Shown: piece after piece, positions 45,694 to 54,988 of the stretch | How the letters are laid out: each line of letters starts with the position of its first letter | How positions within the stretch are numbered: position 1 is the first letter of the stretch | Assembly: GCF_020829625.1 (NCBI RefSeq) | Contig: NZ_JAIVFX010000006.1 | Coordinates: 248,001-312,000 of the forward strand | Source: Nostoc sp. XA010 | GTDB taxonomy: Bacteria > Cyanobacteriota > Cyanobacteriia > Cyanobacteriales > Nostocaceae | Length of the DNA stretch: 64,000 bases | Direction: 5' to 3' | Notes under the pieces: generated by a model | Seen by the model: only the letters and a program-made list of their open reading frames with translations | What the model was told of the DNA's origin: nothing | The model's database searches: none | Program-made: the position numbers and the translations under genes

Positions 45694-46329
45694 ATGATCG
45701 TTGTTCATCATCTTAACAACTCGCGATCGCAGCGTGTGCTGTGGCTGCTTGAGGAATTAGATATCGAATACGAGATCAAATTCTATGAACGCGATGCAAA
45801 GACGATGCTAGCACCAGAGTCGCTACGCCAAGTTCATCCGCTTGGCAAATCACCAGTGATCACAGATGCAGACGTCACGGTTGCTGAGTCGGGCGCGATC
45901 GTCGAATACCTCGTTAATCGCTACGGCAATGGTCGGCTAGTCCCAGCATCCCATACACCAGAGCATCTACGCTATACATATTGGCTGCATTACGCCGAAG
46001 GGTCTGCAATGCCACCTCTGGTAATGCGGGTAGTATTGAACAATTTCGGGGAAGGAGACAGCAGCGTTGTTAGGGGATTCGTCGCCCCTCAGATCAAACT
46101 TCACTTTGACTACATAGAAAGTGAACTACGTAAAAGTACGTGGTTTGTCGGTGAGGAATTTACCGCCGCCGATATTCAAATGAGCTTTCCTCTCGAACTA
46201 GTCGCTATGCTCCCCGAAGAGGTGGAGAGCCGACCAAAGCTTAAAGAATTTATCGATCGCATTCATGGGCGACCTGCTTACAAACAGGCACTTGAGCGTG
46301 GAGGCGCATACGACCTATCCTTTCAATAA
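45694..46329 (+). CDS. Glutathione S-transferase family protein
   Basis: A 211-residue cytosolic GST. The thioredoxin-fold N-terminus has HLNNSRSQRVLWLLEEL (Ser as likely catalytic residue), HPLGKSPVITD and ESGAIVEYLVNRYG. The all-helical C-terminus has FTAADIQMSFPLEL. The substrate is unknown. It is divergent from cobB and convergent with opcA across a strong hairpin. Confidence 0.9.
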   Translation: MIVVHHLNNSRSQRVLWLLEELDIEYEIKFYERDAKTMLAPESLRQVHPLGKSPVITDADVTVAESGAIVEYLVNRYGNGRLVPASHTPEHLRYTYWLHYAEGSAMPPLVMRVVLNNFGEGDSSVVRGFVAPQIKLHFDYIESELRKSTWFVGEEFTAADIQMSFPLELVAMLPEEVESRPKLKEFIDRIHGRPAYKQALERGGAYDLSFQ

Positions 46330-46334
46330 AAATT

Positions 46335-46361
46335 CCTCCCTTCCCGACCCGGGAAGGGAGG
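46335..46361. terminator. Bidirectional 12-bp hairpin between gst and opcA
   Basis: The arms 46335-46346 and 46350-46361 are perfectly paired, GC-rich, with a 3-nt loop, between two convergent stop codons. Confidence 0.75.
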
Positions 46362-46380
46362 TAGGGGGGCTAGACCTGGA

Positions 46381-47742
46381 TTAATGAGCCAATTTGAAAA
46401 TATTTGCTGTCACTCCTAGACTTTCTTCAAAAAGTGATTCGCGGCCCCAGCGTTGCACCTGCTGACTCAGCAAAGCTTCCGCTTTTTGTTCCGAAAGTGA
46501 AGTCACCTGTTGAAACAGACCGGCAGATTGAGCGCCGCCGTGGGTTTCCATCCGCATACAACCACCAGTTTCTGAGCAGATAACTGTACCACAGTCTGCC
46601 TGAAGATTTGTCGAACTCAGGCGCAAGGCAATCAAGTCGCCGATAATATCGCCCACATCAGCAACCGGAACTCCTGCTAACTCTGCTTCTACTTGTCGCT
46701 GCTCTTGAGCAATAAAACGGATGCGAGTGATGTCATAATCACCGCTTTCCTTTTCATAAGAAACTGGCTGCCATTGCAACCGACTTGCCAACCAACCCAA
46801 AAACAGCAAAGCTTGGGCAGGGTTGCCTTTTTCGTAATCAATCGTAACGCGGTCAATTTCTTTGAGGGCGGCGCGACGGTTAGGTGAGTCGTAAGCCTCA
46901 GCTGTCAATTCCTGCCATGATGCGAGGCGACGCCAGTTTAAGTCAGCTAAAGGTACACCCGTTTCTACCAACTCTTCTAAGTGGAGTAAATCACTTTCTG
47001 GCTCGTTGAAGTTGCAAGAATCTACAATCACATTATTGCAGACTGCTGCTAGGCGCTTGAATAGACCGTTATTAGGGTCTGGTGTTGCCTTCCACCAGAG
47101 AAACTTTGGCAAGCCGCCAATCAACAATGCCGGAATCATACCACCAATACGTTCTAAGGCAGCAGCAGTTCCACTGAGAGTGATGTATTCGCAGCAGATA
47201 AGTGTGCTTGACGATTGCTTTTGGATGGGGCAATAGGCAGAAACTTGAGCCTTAACCCCTTCATCTTCGCCAGCAATGGGAAATAGCGCAATGATGCGGC
47301 AGGGGTTGCGGAGAGCGATTTCATCGGCAATTCTGGGGCTACCGCTACTTAACCCAGCAGCAGGATGTTCTGCTACAGTCCCACCTCGCTGACCTTTAGC
47401 GAATTCTTCTCGTAATACAGTCAGAGTTTTTTGTGTTGCTGTTCCAGTTTCTGGCAGACTATGTTCCTTTTGGAATTCCCGCAATGCTGCCACCATCTGT
47501 GGCCCTAAAATCCCATCAATTGGGCCGTTGTAAAATCCTAAAGCAGCCAACAAATACTGAGTTTCTTCTGGTTCGTAGACCACTAAAGTAAATGTTGTTG
47601 CCCTAGTAGCACTGGGAAGCCCACCGTCCTCGCCAGTAATACCGTAACTTTGCCAAATTTGATTGAGTTCGGCATCTATTTCGTTAAGCGAAATATCTTT
47701 CGGTGCCTGGAGTGAAAAAATTGTAGAAGTTTGGAGAGCCAT
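46381..47742 (-). CDS. opcA: Glucose-6-phosphate dehydrogenase assembly protein OpcA
   Basis: OpcA is the allosteric activator/assembly factor of G6PDH in cyanobacteria. The 453-residue protein has a short N-terminus, then a peptidoglycan-binding-like helical domain at about residues 50-110 (YLLAALGFYNGPIDGILGP). The OpcA body follows (IRFIAQEQRQVEAELAG; ETGGCMRMETHGGAQ). It is last in the leftward operon fbp-tal-zwf-opcA. The spacer to zwf is a heptanucleotide array. Confidence 0.93.
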   Translation of the reverse strand: MALQTSTIFSLQAPKDISLNEIDAELNQIWQSYGITGEDGGLPSATRATTFTLVVYEPEETQYLLAALGFYNGPIDGILGPQMVAALREFQKEHSLPETGTATQKTLTVLREEFAKGQRGGTVAEHPAAGLSSGSPRIADEIALRNPCRIIALFPIAGEDEGVKAQVSAYCPIQKQSSSTLICCEYITLSGTAAALERIGGMIPALLIGGLPKFLWWKATPDPNNGLFKRLAAVCNNVIVDSCNFNEPESDLLHLEELVETGVPLADLNWRRLASWQELTAEAYDSPNRRAALKEIDRVTIDYEKGNPAQALLFLGWLASRLQWQPVSYEKESGDYDITRIRFIAQEQRQVEAELAGVPVADVGDIIGDLIALRLSSTNLQADCGTVICSETGGCMRMETHGGAQSAGLFQQVTSLSEQKAEALLSQQVQRWGRESLFEESLGVTANIFKLAH

Positions 47743-47764
47743 AGTAGTTTTGAGTTGTCAGCTT

Positions 47765-47948
47765 TGTTTGAAGTTAGGAGTTAGGAGTTAGAAATTAGAA
47801 GTTAGAAGTTAGAAGTTGAAAGTTAGGAGTTGAAAATTAGGAGTTAGGAGTTGAAAGTTAGGAGTTAGAACAACTGAAATTCTTAACTCAAAAACTCAAA
47901 AATTCATAACTCATAACTCATAACTCATAACTCCTAACTCCTAACTTT
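47765..47948. repeat. Long heptanucleotide array between zwf and opcA
   Basis: About 180 bp: GAAGTTAGGAGTTAG units, then complementary CATAACTCATAACT and CTAACTC units. The halves can fold back on each other within the operon messenger. Confidence 0.85.
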
Positions 47949-49478
47949 CTACAGTCTGCGCCAGCGACGGCCATCCTGGTTAATTAAGAGTTCTGCTTGT
48001 TCTGGTTCCCAAGTACCGGCTTCGTACTGGGGAATATTATTAGGATCGGCGGGTGCATCCCAAACGGAAAGGGCTGGTGTTACTACTTGCCAAGCTGCTT
48101 CTACTTCATCCGCGCGTGTGAACAATGTTTGATCGCCCATCATACAATCAAGGAATAGGCGATCGTAAGCATCGGATGTTGCTTGGATGCCAAAGGAACC
48201 ATAACTAAAGTCCATGTCAACAGAACGGGTGCGGAATTCTGCCCCCGGCATTTTGACATCAAAACGTAGGGAAATTCCTTCGTTTGGCTGAATCCGCATC
48301 GTCAAAATGTTGGCGTTTGTCTGTTGGGCGGCCGATTGGAACATCCGAGATGGAACTTCGCGGAAGTGAATGGCAATCTCACTTACTTTTTTCGGCATCC
48401 GCTTTCCGGTACGCAAGTAGAAAGGAACACCTTTCCAGCGCCAGTTATCTACCAAAAACTTCATCGCTACATAAGTGGGTGTGGTGGAGTTGGGGTCAAC
48501 GCCTGGTTCTGTCCGATACCCTGGCACTGCTTGACCTTTCATCCAGCCAGCACTATACTGACCACGCACTGCTGACCGCGACAGATTGTGAACATCAGCT
48601 AAACGAGTAGCTTGGAGTACCTTCACTTTTTCTGTGCGGATGCTATCGGCATCCATTGCGTTGGGTGCTTCCATCGCCGTTAAGCAGTAAAGTTGCATGA
48701 GATGATTTTGCAACATATCCCGCAGTGCGCCGGCGCTTTCATAGTAACCAGCCCGGTCTTCCACACCCACGGTTTCTGCCACGGTAATTTGTACGTGGTC
48801 AACAAATTGACGATTCCACAAGGGTTCAAAAATCGCATTTGCAAAGCGAAACACCAGCAAATTCTGGACTGTTTCTTTACCTAAGTAGTGGTCAATGCGG
48901 TATACTTGATTTTCTTTGCAATATTTCTGTACCACTTGGTTAAGACTTTGGGCAGAAGCCAAGTCCCGACCAAAGGGTTTTTCAACTACTAGACGATGTT
49001 TGTAGGGATCTTCTAGCATCCCACCGCTTCCTAGCTGCTTAATCGCTTCGGGAAAGAATGAGGGGGCAACGGAGAGGTAGAACATGCGATTACCTCGCGT
49101 GCCCCGTTTTTCGTCTAATTCACTCAATAAGGTTTTTAGTTTCTTGTAGCTTTCGGGGTTGTCTATATCCCCAGGACTGTAAAACAGACCTTGAGAGAAG
49201 TCTTGCCAAAGTTCCCCTAAATCGACATCAGGATGGGCCTCTTCCATGCCCTTCTGCATTTGTTCACGGAAGTATTCATGGCTCCATTCTCGACGGGCTA
49301 CGCCGACAATGGTAGTTTCTGGCGGTATCCGCCGTTCTCGCCGCAATTTGTAAAGTGCTGGCACTAGTTTGCGCCAGGTGAGATCACCAGAAGCGCCAAA
49401 GATAACTATAATCTGGGGTTCGGGCATCCCTTGTTGTTGCAGACCAACGCGCAAGGGATTTTCTAACAGACTAACCAT
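47949..49478 (-). CDS. zwf: Glucose-6-phosphate 1-dehydrogenase
   Basis: Zwf starts the oxidative pentose phosphate pathway, making NADPH in the dark and in heterocysts. NADP binding is by [14 protein letters not shown], and the active-site motif is RIDHYLGKE at 194-202. Cys187 and Cys445 are both present by count. They match the redox-active cysteines described for the Nostoc/Anabaena enzyme, so thioredoxin control with OpcA is likely. The length is 509, normal for the family. Confidence 0.97.
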   Translation of the reverse strand: MVSLLENPLRVGLQQQGMPEPQIIVIFGASGDLTWRKLVPALYKLRRERRIPPETTIVGVARREWSHEYFREQMQKGMEEAHPDVDLGELWQDFSQGLFYSPGDIDNPESYKKLKTLLSELDEKRGTRGNRMFYLSVAPSFFPEAIKQLGSGGMLEDPYKHRLVVEKPFGRDLASAQSLNQVVQKYCKENQVYRIDHYLGKETVQNLLVFRFANAIFEPLWNRQFVDHVQITVAETVGVEDRAGYYESAGALRDMLQNHLMQLYCLTAMEAPNAMDADSIRTEKVKVLQATRLADVHNLSRSAVRGQYSAGWMKGQAVPGYRTEPGVDPNSTTPTYVAMKFLVDNWRWKGVPFYLRTGKRMPKKVSEIAIHFREVPSRMFQSAAQQTNANILTMRIQPNEGISLRFDVKMPGAEFRTRSVDMDFSYGSFGIQATSDAYDRLFLDCMMGDQTLFTRADEVEAAWQVVTPALSVWDAPADPNNIPQYEAGTWEPEQAELLINQDGRRWRRL

Positions 49479-49484
49479 AGGAAT

Positions 49485-49645
49485 TTTGGATTTTGGATTT
49501 TGGATTTTGAGATTGGGGACTGGGTATTAGGGACTGGGTATTGGGTATTGGGTATTGGGTATTGGGGGTTTAGTATTAGGAAAATTGTTTACCAGTCCCC
49601 AGTCCCCAGTCACCAGTCCCTAGTCCCTAGTCCCTAGTCCCTACA
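49485..49645. repeat. Heptanucleotide array between tal and zwf
   Basis: GGATTTT, then GGTATTG/GGGACTG units, then complementary CCAGTCCC/CTAGTCC units. Its last unit overlaps the tal stop codon. Confidence 0.85.
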
Positions 49646-50786
49646 CTGGTGACAATACCTTGATCTTCTCTTCTAAAGAGTTCATCAAGGACTGGAAGGG
49701 CTGAATGAACTTGTCAATACCGTCAACTAACAGTTCATCCATGACGGCATCAAGATCGATGTTGATGTCGGGATCTTTGAGGTTTTCGATCAGCGTGTAA
49801 GCATTATCTACATTTGTTTCTAAGCGATCGCCTACGTTACAATGATCGGCACAAGCTTTTATCGTCGCTGGTGGTACGGTGTTAACGGTATCTCGCCCAA
49901 TCAACTCTTCGATATACATCACGTCGTTGTAGCTGGGGTCTTTGGTGCTAGTACTAGCCCAAAGTAACCGTTGTACTGTGGCCCCTTTTTCTGCCAAAGC
50001 TTTCCAACGATCGCTCTCGATAATTTTCTTGTATTCCTGGTAGGCAATCTTGGCGTTAGCGATCGCTACTTTCCCTTTAACAGCTCTTAGCTTTGCTTCC
50101 AGGGAAATATCATCAACGCCTTTTTTCAACTTAGCATCTATTTTGGCGTCAATGTTGCTATCAATCCGGCTGAGGAAGAAGCTAGCGACTGAAGCAATTT
50201 TACTGATATCTTTACCTTCAGCCAGCCGTTTTTCTAAGCCCCGAATATATGTCCAAGCTGTGTTTACGTAGCTTTCTACAGAAAACAGCAAGGTAATGTT
50301 AACATTCATCCCTTCGGCTATTACCTGTTCCACTGCTGGCAAACCAGGTTTTGTACCGGGAATTTTAATCATTAGATTTTCCCGACCAACTTCTTGGAAA
50401 TAGCGCCGGGCTTCGGTTATTGTTGCTTCAGTATCATGGGCGATAGTTGGTGGGACTTCGATACTCACATAACCATCTAGTCTATCCGAAGCTTCATAAA
50501 CGGGGCGTAAAATATCACATGCATAACGGATATCTGCAAAAACTAGCGATTCGTAAATTTTATCTGTGGGTAAATTAGCACGAACTGCGGTTTCGATATC
50601 AGCATCATAAATGACATTACCTGCGATCGCTTTCTCAAATATAGCTGGGTTAGAAGTAATCCCAGAGATACCTTGATTTTCAACCATGTCCTTGAGTTCG
50701 CCTGATTGAATAATGTCACGGCTCAAATTATCCATCCAGATACTTTGACCGTATTGGTTAATTTCTAGTAGATGATTGGTAGACAT
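49641..50786 (-). CDS. tal: Transaldolase
   Basis: Transaldolase exchanges three-carbon units between sugar phosphates in the pentose phosphate pathway. IWMDNLSRDIIQSGEL at the start, ISGITSNPAIFEKAI, and the Schiff-base Lys in NLMIKIPGTKPGL mark the long (~380-residue) class. MSTNHLLEI at 50786 is the preferred start; the frame continues to a GTG at 50804. It is second in the OPP operon. Confidence 0.95.
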   Translation of the reverse strand: MSTNHLLEINQYGQSIWMDNLSRDIIQSGELKDMVENQGISGITSNPAIFEKAIAGNVIYDADIETAVRANLPTDKIYESLVFADIRYACDILRPVYEASDRLDGYVSIEVPPTIAHDTEATITEARRYFQEVGRENLMIKIPGTKPGLPAVEQVIAEGMNVNITLLFSVESYVNTAWTYIRGLEKRLAEGKDISKIASVASFFLSRIDSNIDAKIDAKLKKGVDDISLEAKLRAVKGKVAIANAKIAYQEYKKIIESDRWKALAEKGATVQRLLWASTSTKDPSYNDVMYIEELIGRDTVNTVPPATIKACADHCNVGDRLETNVDNAYTLIENLKDPDINIDLDAVMDELLVDGIDKFIQPFQSLMNSLEEKIKVLSPV

Positions 50787-51288
50787 AGCTCTAATTTGTT
50801 TCACTCCTGTATAGTGATGTTTCTAAGTAAGTTGGCAAAAGCCATCAAAATTTGATGGTTACTTTTGAATTGTGGCGTTGCCAATCACTTATCGCATCGG
50901 CCAGCTGAGATAATCTTTAATACATCTTTAAGAAGTGCTATTCTGCATTGCCAATCCTAAATCACCATGATTAACTTTTAATTAATGCCAGATGCTAGAC
51001 GCATCCTTGATCCTTTTATTACCGTCTTCTAGTGCAGCATGGCAAAAATAACTATCCAGTTGAAAAAGTTTAAAAAGCTTTATTTACAAGCTTTATTTGC
51101 TCCTAAATTGTGCCTTTTTACACTAATACATGTCAGCAGCCATTTCATTACAGCCAGAAAGACCAAAATTAAAGCCTTTTGACTTTTGACTTTTGAACGC
51201 CAGTTGCTACCCTGCGGGAACGCTAAGAGCGAACAAGTCGGCAGAGCCGCCCAACGCACTGGCTCCTTTTGACTTCCGCCTTGCGGTG
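50787..51288. other. 502-bp spacer between fbp and tal
   Basis: No open frame. The half next to fbp has TTTGACTTTTGA units and a CTGCGGGAACGCTAAGAGCG / GGCAGAGCCGCCC repeat common in Nostoc. The half next to tal is AT-rich and could contain an internal promoter. Confidence 0.5.
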
Positions 51289-52338
51289 CTAGTGTCCGTT
51301 TTGAATAAAAGACTCCACCTTTGCTACATCCTCTTTGCTACCAATAATTAAAGGTGTGCGTTGATGCAATTTTTTCGGCACTACATCCAAGATATCCATC
51401 AGTCCTGTAGTGGCGCGACCACCTGCTTGTTCAATCAAAAAGGCTAGAGGAGCAGTTTCATAAAGCAAGCGCAATTTACCTTCTGGGTTTTGAATTGTGC
51501 CTGGGTAGAGAAACACGCCCCCTTGAACTAAAATTCTATGGATGTCGCTCACCATTGCGCCGCTATAACGAGCGCTGTAGCCTTCTGTGCGATGAACGTA
51601 GCGGATGTATTCTCGAATTGATTCTTCCCACTGCCAGAAATTACCCTCATTCACGCTGTAAACAGAACCGTGGTTAGGAATCCGAATGTTTTCTTCTGTG
51701 AGAATAAATTCTCCTAAGCTGGGATCAAGAACAAAGGAATGAACCCCCTTACCTATACTATAAACCAGCAGCGTGCAGGGGCCATACAGAATATATCCAG
51801 CAGCAAGCTGCTTACGTCCGTTGGTGAGGAGGTCAGTTGCCTTACCATCGCTATCAGTTCCTTCTTGTTGGCGAATGGCGAAAATAGAACCCAAGCTGAG
51901 ATTATTATCAGTGTTGGATGAGCCATCAATTGGGTCATACAGGAGGGTATAGCGACCAATGGGGCAATTTTCAGGGATATAGTAGGGTTTTTCCATTTCC
52001 TCAGAAGCTAGGCGACAGACTAAGCCGCTTTGCTTAAATACTGAGATAAATACATCATTGGCATAGACATCCATCTTTTTGACGGATTCTCCTTGGACAT
52101 TAACTTCCCCAGTAAATCCGAGAACGCCTTCCATTAAACCAGCGCGACTCATGCGGCGAGCAACCAGTTTGCCTGCAAGGGCGATGCGATTCATCAACGC
52201 ACTTAAATCCTGTGCATCTGGCGAAAAACTCTGAAGTTGCTGTAAGACGTGACGCGATAAGGTTGTACAATCACGATCTAAGGATTTATCTGTAATTTCA
52301 TTGATAGACGAATCTATTGAATCTGGCGCTTTAGCCAT
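51289..52338 (-). CDS. fbp: Fructose-1,6-bisphosphatase, class I
   Basis: Fbp dephosphorylates fructose-1,6-bisphosphate in gluconeogenesis and the Calvin cycle. The metal site [18 protein letters not shown], the [11 protein letters not shown] stretch and the C-terminal [16 protein letters not shown] are diagnostic. The ATG at 52338 (MAKAPDS) is used; the frame extends 7 codons further. It is the first gene of the fbp-tal-zwf-opcA operon, an arrangement known from heterocystous cyanobacteria. Confidence 0.95.
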   Translation of the reverse strand: MAKAPDSIDSSINEITDKSLDRDCTTLSRHVLQQLQSFSPDAQDLSALMNRIALAGKLVARRMSRAGLMEGVLGFTGEVNVQGESVKKMDVYANDVFISVFKQSGLVCRLASEEMEKPYYIPENCPIGRYTLLYDPIDGSSNTDNNLSLGSIFAIRQQEGTDSDGKATDLLTNGRKQLAAGYILYGPCTLLVYSIGKGVHSFVLDPSLGEFILTEENIRIPNHGSVYSVNEGNFWQWEESIREYIRYVHRTEGYSARYSGAMVSDIHRILVQGGVFLYPGTIQNPEGKLRLLYETAPLAFLIEQAGGRATTGLMDILDVVPKKLHQRTPLIIGSKEDVAKVESFIQNGH

Positions 52339-52636
52339 TTTTGTGTTCTCCGCAGCCACTAGCTGTTAATTGGGTTTTAGTCGTGTATGGCAACTTATGG
52401 TTGCTGCTTCTATCTTAGAAAGGTAATTTGATAACTTAGATGCGACTTTAGATAAACTAAAGAAATGAATTTTCAGTGACTCCTGCACTCACACCCTAGA
52501 TACGTAGTTTACTTCGACTTGTGTGTACACCGTAGAGGGGAGACGAAGCGTAGCTTTGGTTTTTTGGGGTTCTTGTGGCTTAGTAAGTAATCAAGCAGAC
52601 ATGATACAGCGTATTTCAAGTAAATGAAGTACACGG

Positions 52637-52664
52637 GTAGGGGCACAACATGTTGTGCCCCTAC
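52637..52664. repeat. 28-bp perfect palindrome
   Basis: Each half reads GTAGGGGCACAACA. This is a familiar type of spacer element in Nostoc. Confidence 0.8.
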
Positions 52665-52707
52665 GATTATCTCTACCTCACGCCTGTTGCAATCTGCTGT
52701 ATCAGCC

Positions 52708-52831
52708 GTGACGGGAACCACTTCAGACTTAACAGGAACCACTTCAGACTTGACGGGAGCCACTTCAGAGTTAACGGGAGCCACTTCAGAGTTAACGGGA
52801 ACCACTTCAGACTTAACGGGAGCCACTTCAG
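52708..52831. repeat. 21-bp tandem repeat, about 6 copies
   Basis: The unit is TTAACGGGAACCACTTCAGAC with a few A/G and C/G changes, copies starting at 52708, 52729, 52750, 52771, 52792 and 52813. Read plus it gives LTGTTSD, read minus EVAPVKS-like heptads. Confidence 0.9.
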
Positions 52832-53119
52832 TTGTGATGTTGCCAGGACAGTTTCTGCATTTAGGGTGAGTTATATATTGCACCTGCCTATCCCACCTAA
52901 GAATAAATTCTCTTTTCTTATAGCCTAAGTCCACTAATCATGGACTACAACCCTTACTTAGTCTTCAATAGATAGACTTTTTATTTCTCATTTATGCAAG
53001 AGGTAGTGATTTACCGAAATTAAGGGCAACGAACTCACCAAGTATTATGTGCAGCCTGAGCTACCCTAAAGCTATGGTAAAACAGGTTTATATTTATCAA
53101 TTGGGATTGAGAACTGCTT

Positions 53120-53824
53120 ATGTTCAACTACAATCCATTAGAGTGCCTACCTTCATCAGCAGAATTGCCAGATTCTGATGACACGCCTGTGGATAACGAA
53201 CTGCAAATATTAATTCCCAACTTATTGTTAGCGATATTAGCTGCTATTTGGCAAACCCGCGATGATTGGTTCTTTGGGATCAACATGGGAATTTATTATA
53301 CAATCAATAAACCTGCCATTGTCCCCGATGGGTTTTTAAGTTTGGGTGTAGAACGTTTTGTTGGAGAAAATGGGCGTTCTAGTTATGTACTTTGGGAAGA
53401 AGATGGCATTTCCCCAATCTTATCCTTAGAAATTATTTCCCAAACTTACAATTTTGAATACGAACAAAAGAAAGCAGATTATGCCCAATTAGGCATTTTG
53501 TATTATGTCATTTATGCACCAACCCGGTTACGTCGTAAGCGTCAGCGTTTAGAAGTTTATCGTTTAGTTAATGGTGAATATATTTTACAACCAGGCGATA
53601 AAATCTGGATGCCAGAAATTGGTTTAGGCATGGGACGTGAACGGGGAACCTACCAAGGAATCACGCGAGAATGGTTGTATTGGTATGATGAAAGTGGTAA
53701 TAGATACTCAACACCAGAAGAAGTGACAGTTGAGCAACAGCGACAACTAGAGCAAACACAACAACAGCTTCAGGAACTTTTATCTAGATTAGAACAGAAG
53801 GGAATCAACCCGAATAATCTCTAA
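53120..53824 (+). CDS. Uma2 family endonuclease (DUF820)
   Basis: A 234-residue protein of the abundant cyanobacterial Uma2 family, a PD-(D/E)XK nuclease fold. VPDGFLSLGVE gives the metal Asp, ILSLEIISQT gives the Glu, and EYEQKKADYAQLGI gives the Lys. A Gln-rich coiled-coil tail ends the protein. The cellular role is unknown; it may be mobile-element linked. A hairpin terminator follows. Confidence 0.87.
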   Translation: MFNYNPLECLPSSAELPDSDDTPVDNELQILIPNLLLAILAAIWQTRDDWFFGINMGIYYTINKPAIVPDGFLSLGVERFVGENGRSSYVLWEEDGISPILSLEIISQTYNFEYEQKKADYAQLGILYYVIYAPTRLRRKRQRLEVYRLVNGEYILQPGDKIWMPEIGLGMGRERGTYQGITREWLYWYDESGNRYSTPEEVTVEQQRQLEQTQQQLQELLSRLEQKGINPNNL

Positions 53825-53880
53825 ATAATTGGCGTTGGCGTAAAAGTTTGTCATTTTGCCGTTCGGTTTTAAATATGAAA

Positions 53881-53912
53881 GGATAAGGTGGCGATCGCAC
53901 CTTACCCTTTTT
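53881..53912 (+). terminator. Terminator after the Uma2 gene
   Basis: GGATAAGGTG pairs with CACCTTACCC (one mismatch) around GCGATCG, followed by TTTTTC. Confidence 0.75.
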
Positions 53913-54495
53913 CGTTAGGATTTATAAATTTTGTCAAAGTAAATTTTACATTAACAGTCTCTGAGTATCCGACCTTTTGGATTTATCTACCATAGTTACT
54001 TACAAGCTTATGCACTGGAGAGTTTTTATTTCAAGATTAAAGGGGCAAAGACATCTACCAAACGGCTTTGAGGCTGGCTAAAAAATCTGGTGTGATGGCA
54101 TCGGTTTACTTCCAAGTCTGCAAGAAGCTCTGAAAACAAACAACAAGTATTAATGGTACTTCAAAGTTTCTTGTAGCGATCGCTAAATCACATCTGAGTA
54201 TTTTCATCTAAGATCATGGGTACAACGGGTGTCGCTAACAAGCGACCTTAAAAGTAACTTAAAGACGGCAAAATCGAGAGTACGTTGCCTATATTGTTAA
54301 TTATCTTTTGTAACTAATGTAGCAGATATGCGCCGCACTAATTCAGGCGATCGCTCTTGTTGCGATGATTGGACTAATTTGTTAAAAGCTATTAGTTTAT
54401 CAGAATTTGCCTCTTCGCCAATTGTTGCGCGTTATGGCTCAGAAAAATTGTGGTTTAAAGAATAAAGTGGCGGCTTTTAAATTTCGTTACATAGG
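53913..54495. other. Spacer with a gene fragment at 54328-54465
   Basis: About 580 bp. The only coding-like sequence is the short fragment listed separately. It carries one GCGATCGC-type site near 54177. Confidence 0.5.
54328..54465 (+). pseudogene. Short gene fragment, copy 1 of a flanking repeat
   Basis: A 45-codon frame ending in LLKAISLSEFASSPIVARYG-SEK. A diverged copy with LLKTVGLSEFAFAPIVRRYG lies at 58017-58091. The parent gene is not recognised. Confidence 0.45.
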
Positions 54496-54810
54496 TTAAT
54501 TTTTTAATGCATTAGCCGAGGTGTTTTTCAAGAGTAATTTAGATGCATTTAACTTGAGATTATAGGCAAGTCTCCAGGACAAGGTAGGAGAACCGGGGTC
54601 ATGCATAGGATCTACATTCATTTTACAGTAGTAGTCATCGTCAGCACATACTTTTTCTCCTACAATAATTTCTTCTTTTACAATTTTTTCTCTTTTTACA
54701 GCTTGTATTCCTCCTACAATTTTTTCAGCCTCCACATCCATGATGTCCTGCTCAACAATTGATTCAATATAGTCTAAATCCAGGATTTTTATTTTCAAGG
54801 AATGATGCAT
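54496..54810 (-). CDS. Putative double-glycine-leader peptide (bacteriocin/RiPP-like)
   Basis: A 104-residue peptide precursor candidate. The N-terminus has LDLDYIESIVEQ and then VEAEKIVGG at about residues 26-34. This is the form of the cyanobacterial double-glycine leaders (xLxYLExV...GG) cut by C39-peptidase ABC exporters. The part after GG is acidic, with Cys residues at CADDDYYC and a helical C-terminus. GTG 54819 is an alternative start. No C39 transporter or maturation enzyme is in the window. Confidence 0.5.
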   Translation of the reverse strand: MHHSLKIKILDLDYIESIVEQDIMDVEAEKIVGGIQAVKREKIVKEEIIVGEKVCADDDYYCKMNVDPMHDPGSPTLSWRLAYNLKLNASKLLLKNTSANALKN

Positions 54811-54988
54811 AGTAATCACCCAATTAATTGTTTTACCTTAGAGGTAAAATCACCTCTATTTAACAACCAAACTTACAGTATAAATTTTTCTGCCAATTGT
54901 GCCGATTCTTCACAAAACTTTATAATTTATGCTGTCAAAACTGCACACAAAACCCTGATCATTACTGTTGTTAAGGGAAATTCATCAA

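Larger units (their letters stand above)
52339..53119. other. 780-bp region with palindrome and 21-bp minisatellite, no convincing gene
   Basis: Both strands have open frames across 52509-52934, but they are built from repeats: a 28-bp palindrome (52637-52664) and six 21-bp units (52708-52831). A protein-coding role is possible only if the heptad peptide is expressed. The fbp promoter should lie near 52340-52480. Confidence 0.55.

Noticed and set aside
52708..52831. CRISPR array
   Set aside because: The 21-bp units are directly tandem with no spacers, and no cas genes are nearby.
52509..52934. Protein gene on the minus strand across the minisatellite
   Set aside because: The translation is made of the 28-bp palindrome and the 21-bp repeats; no independent coding signal, though kept as a finding.
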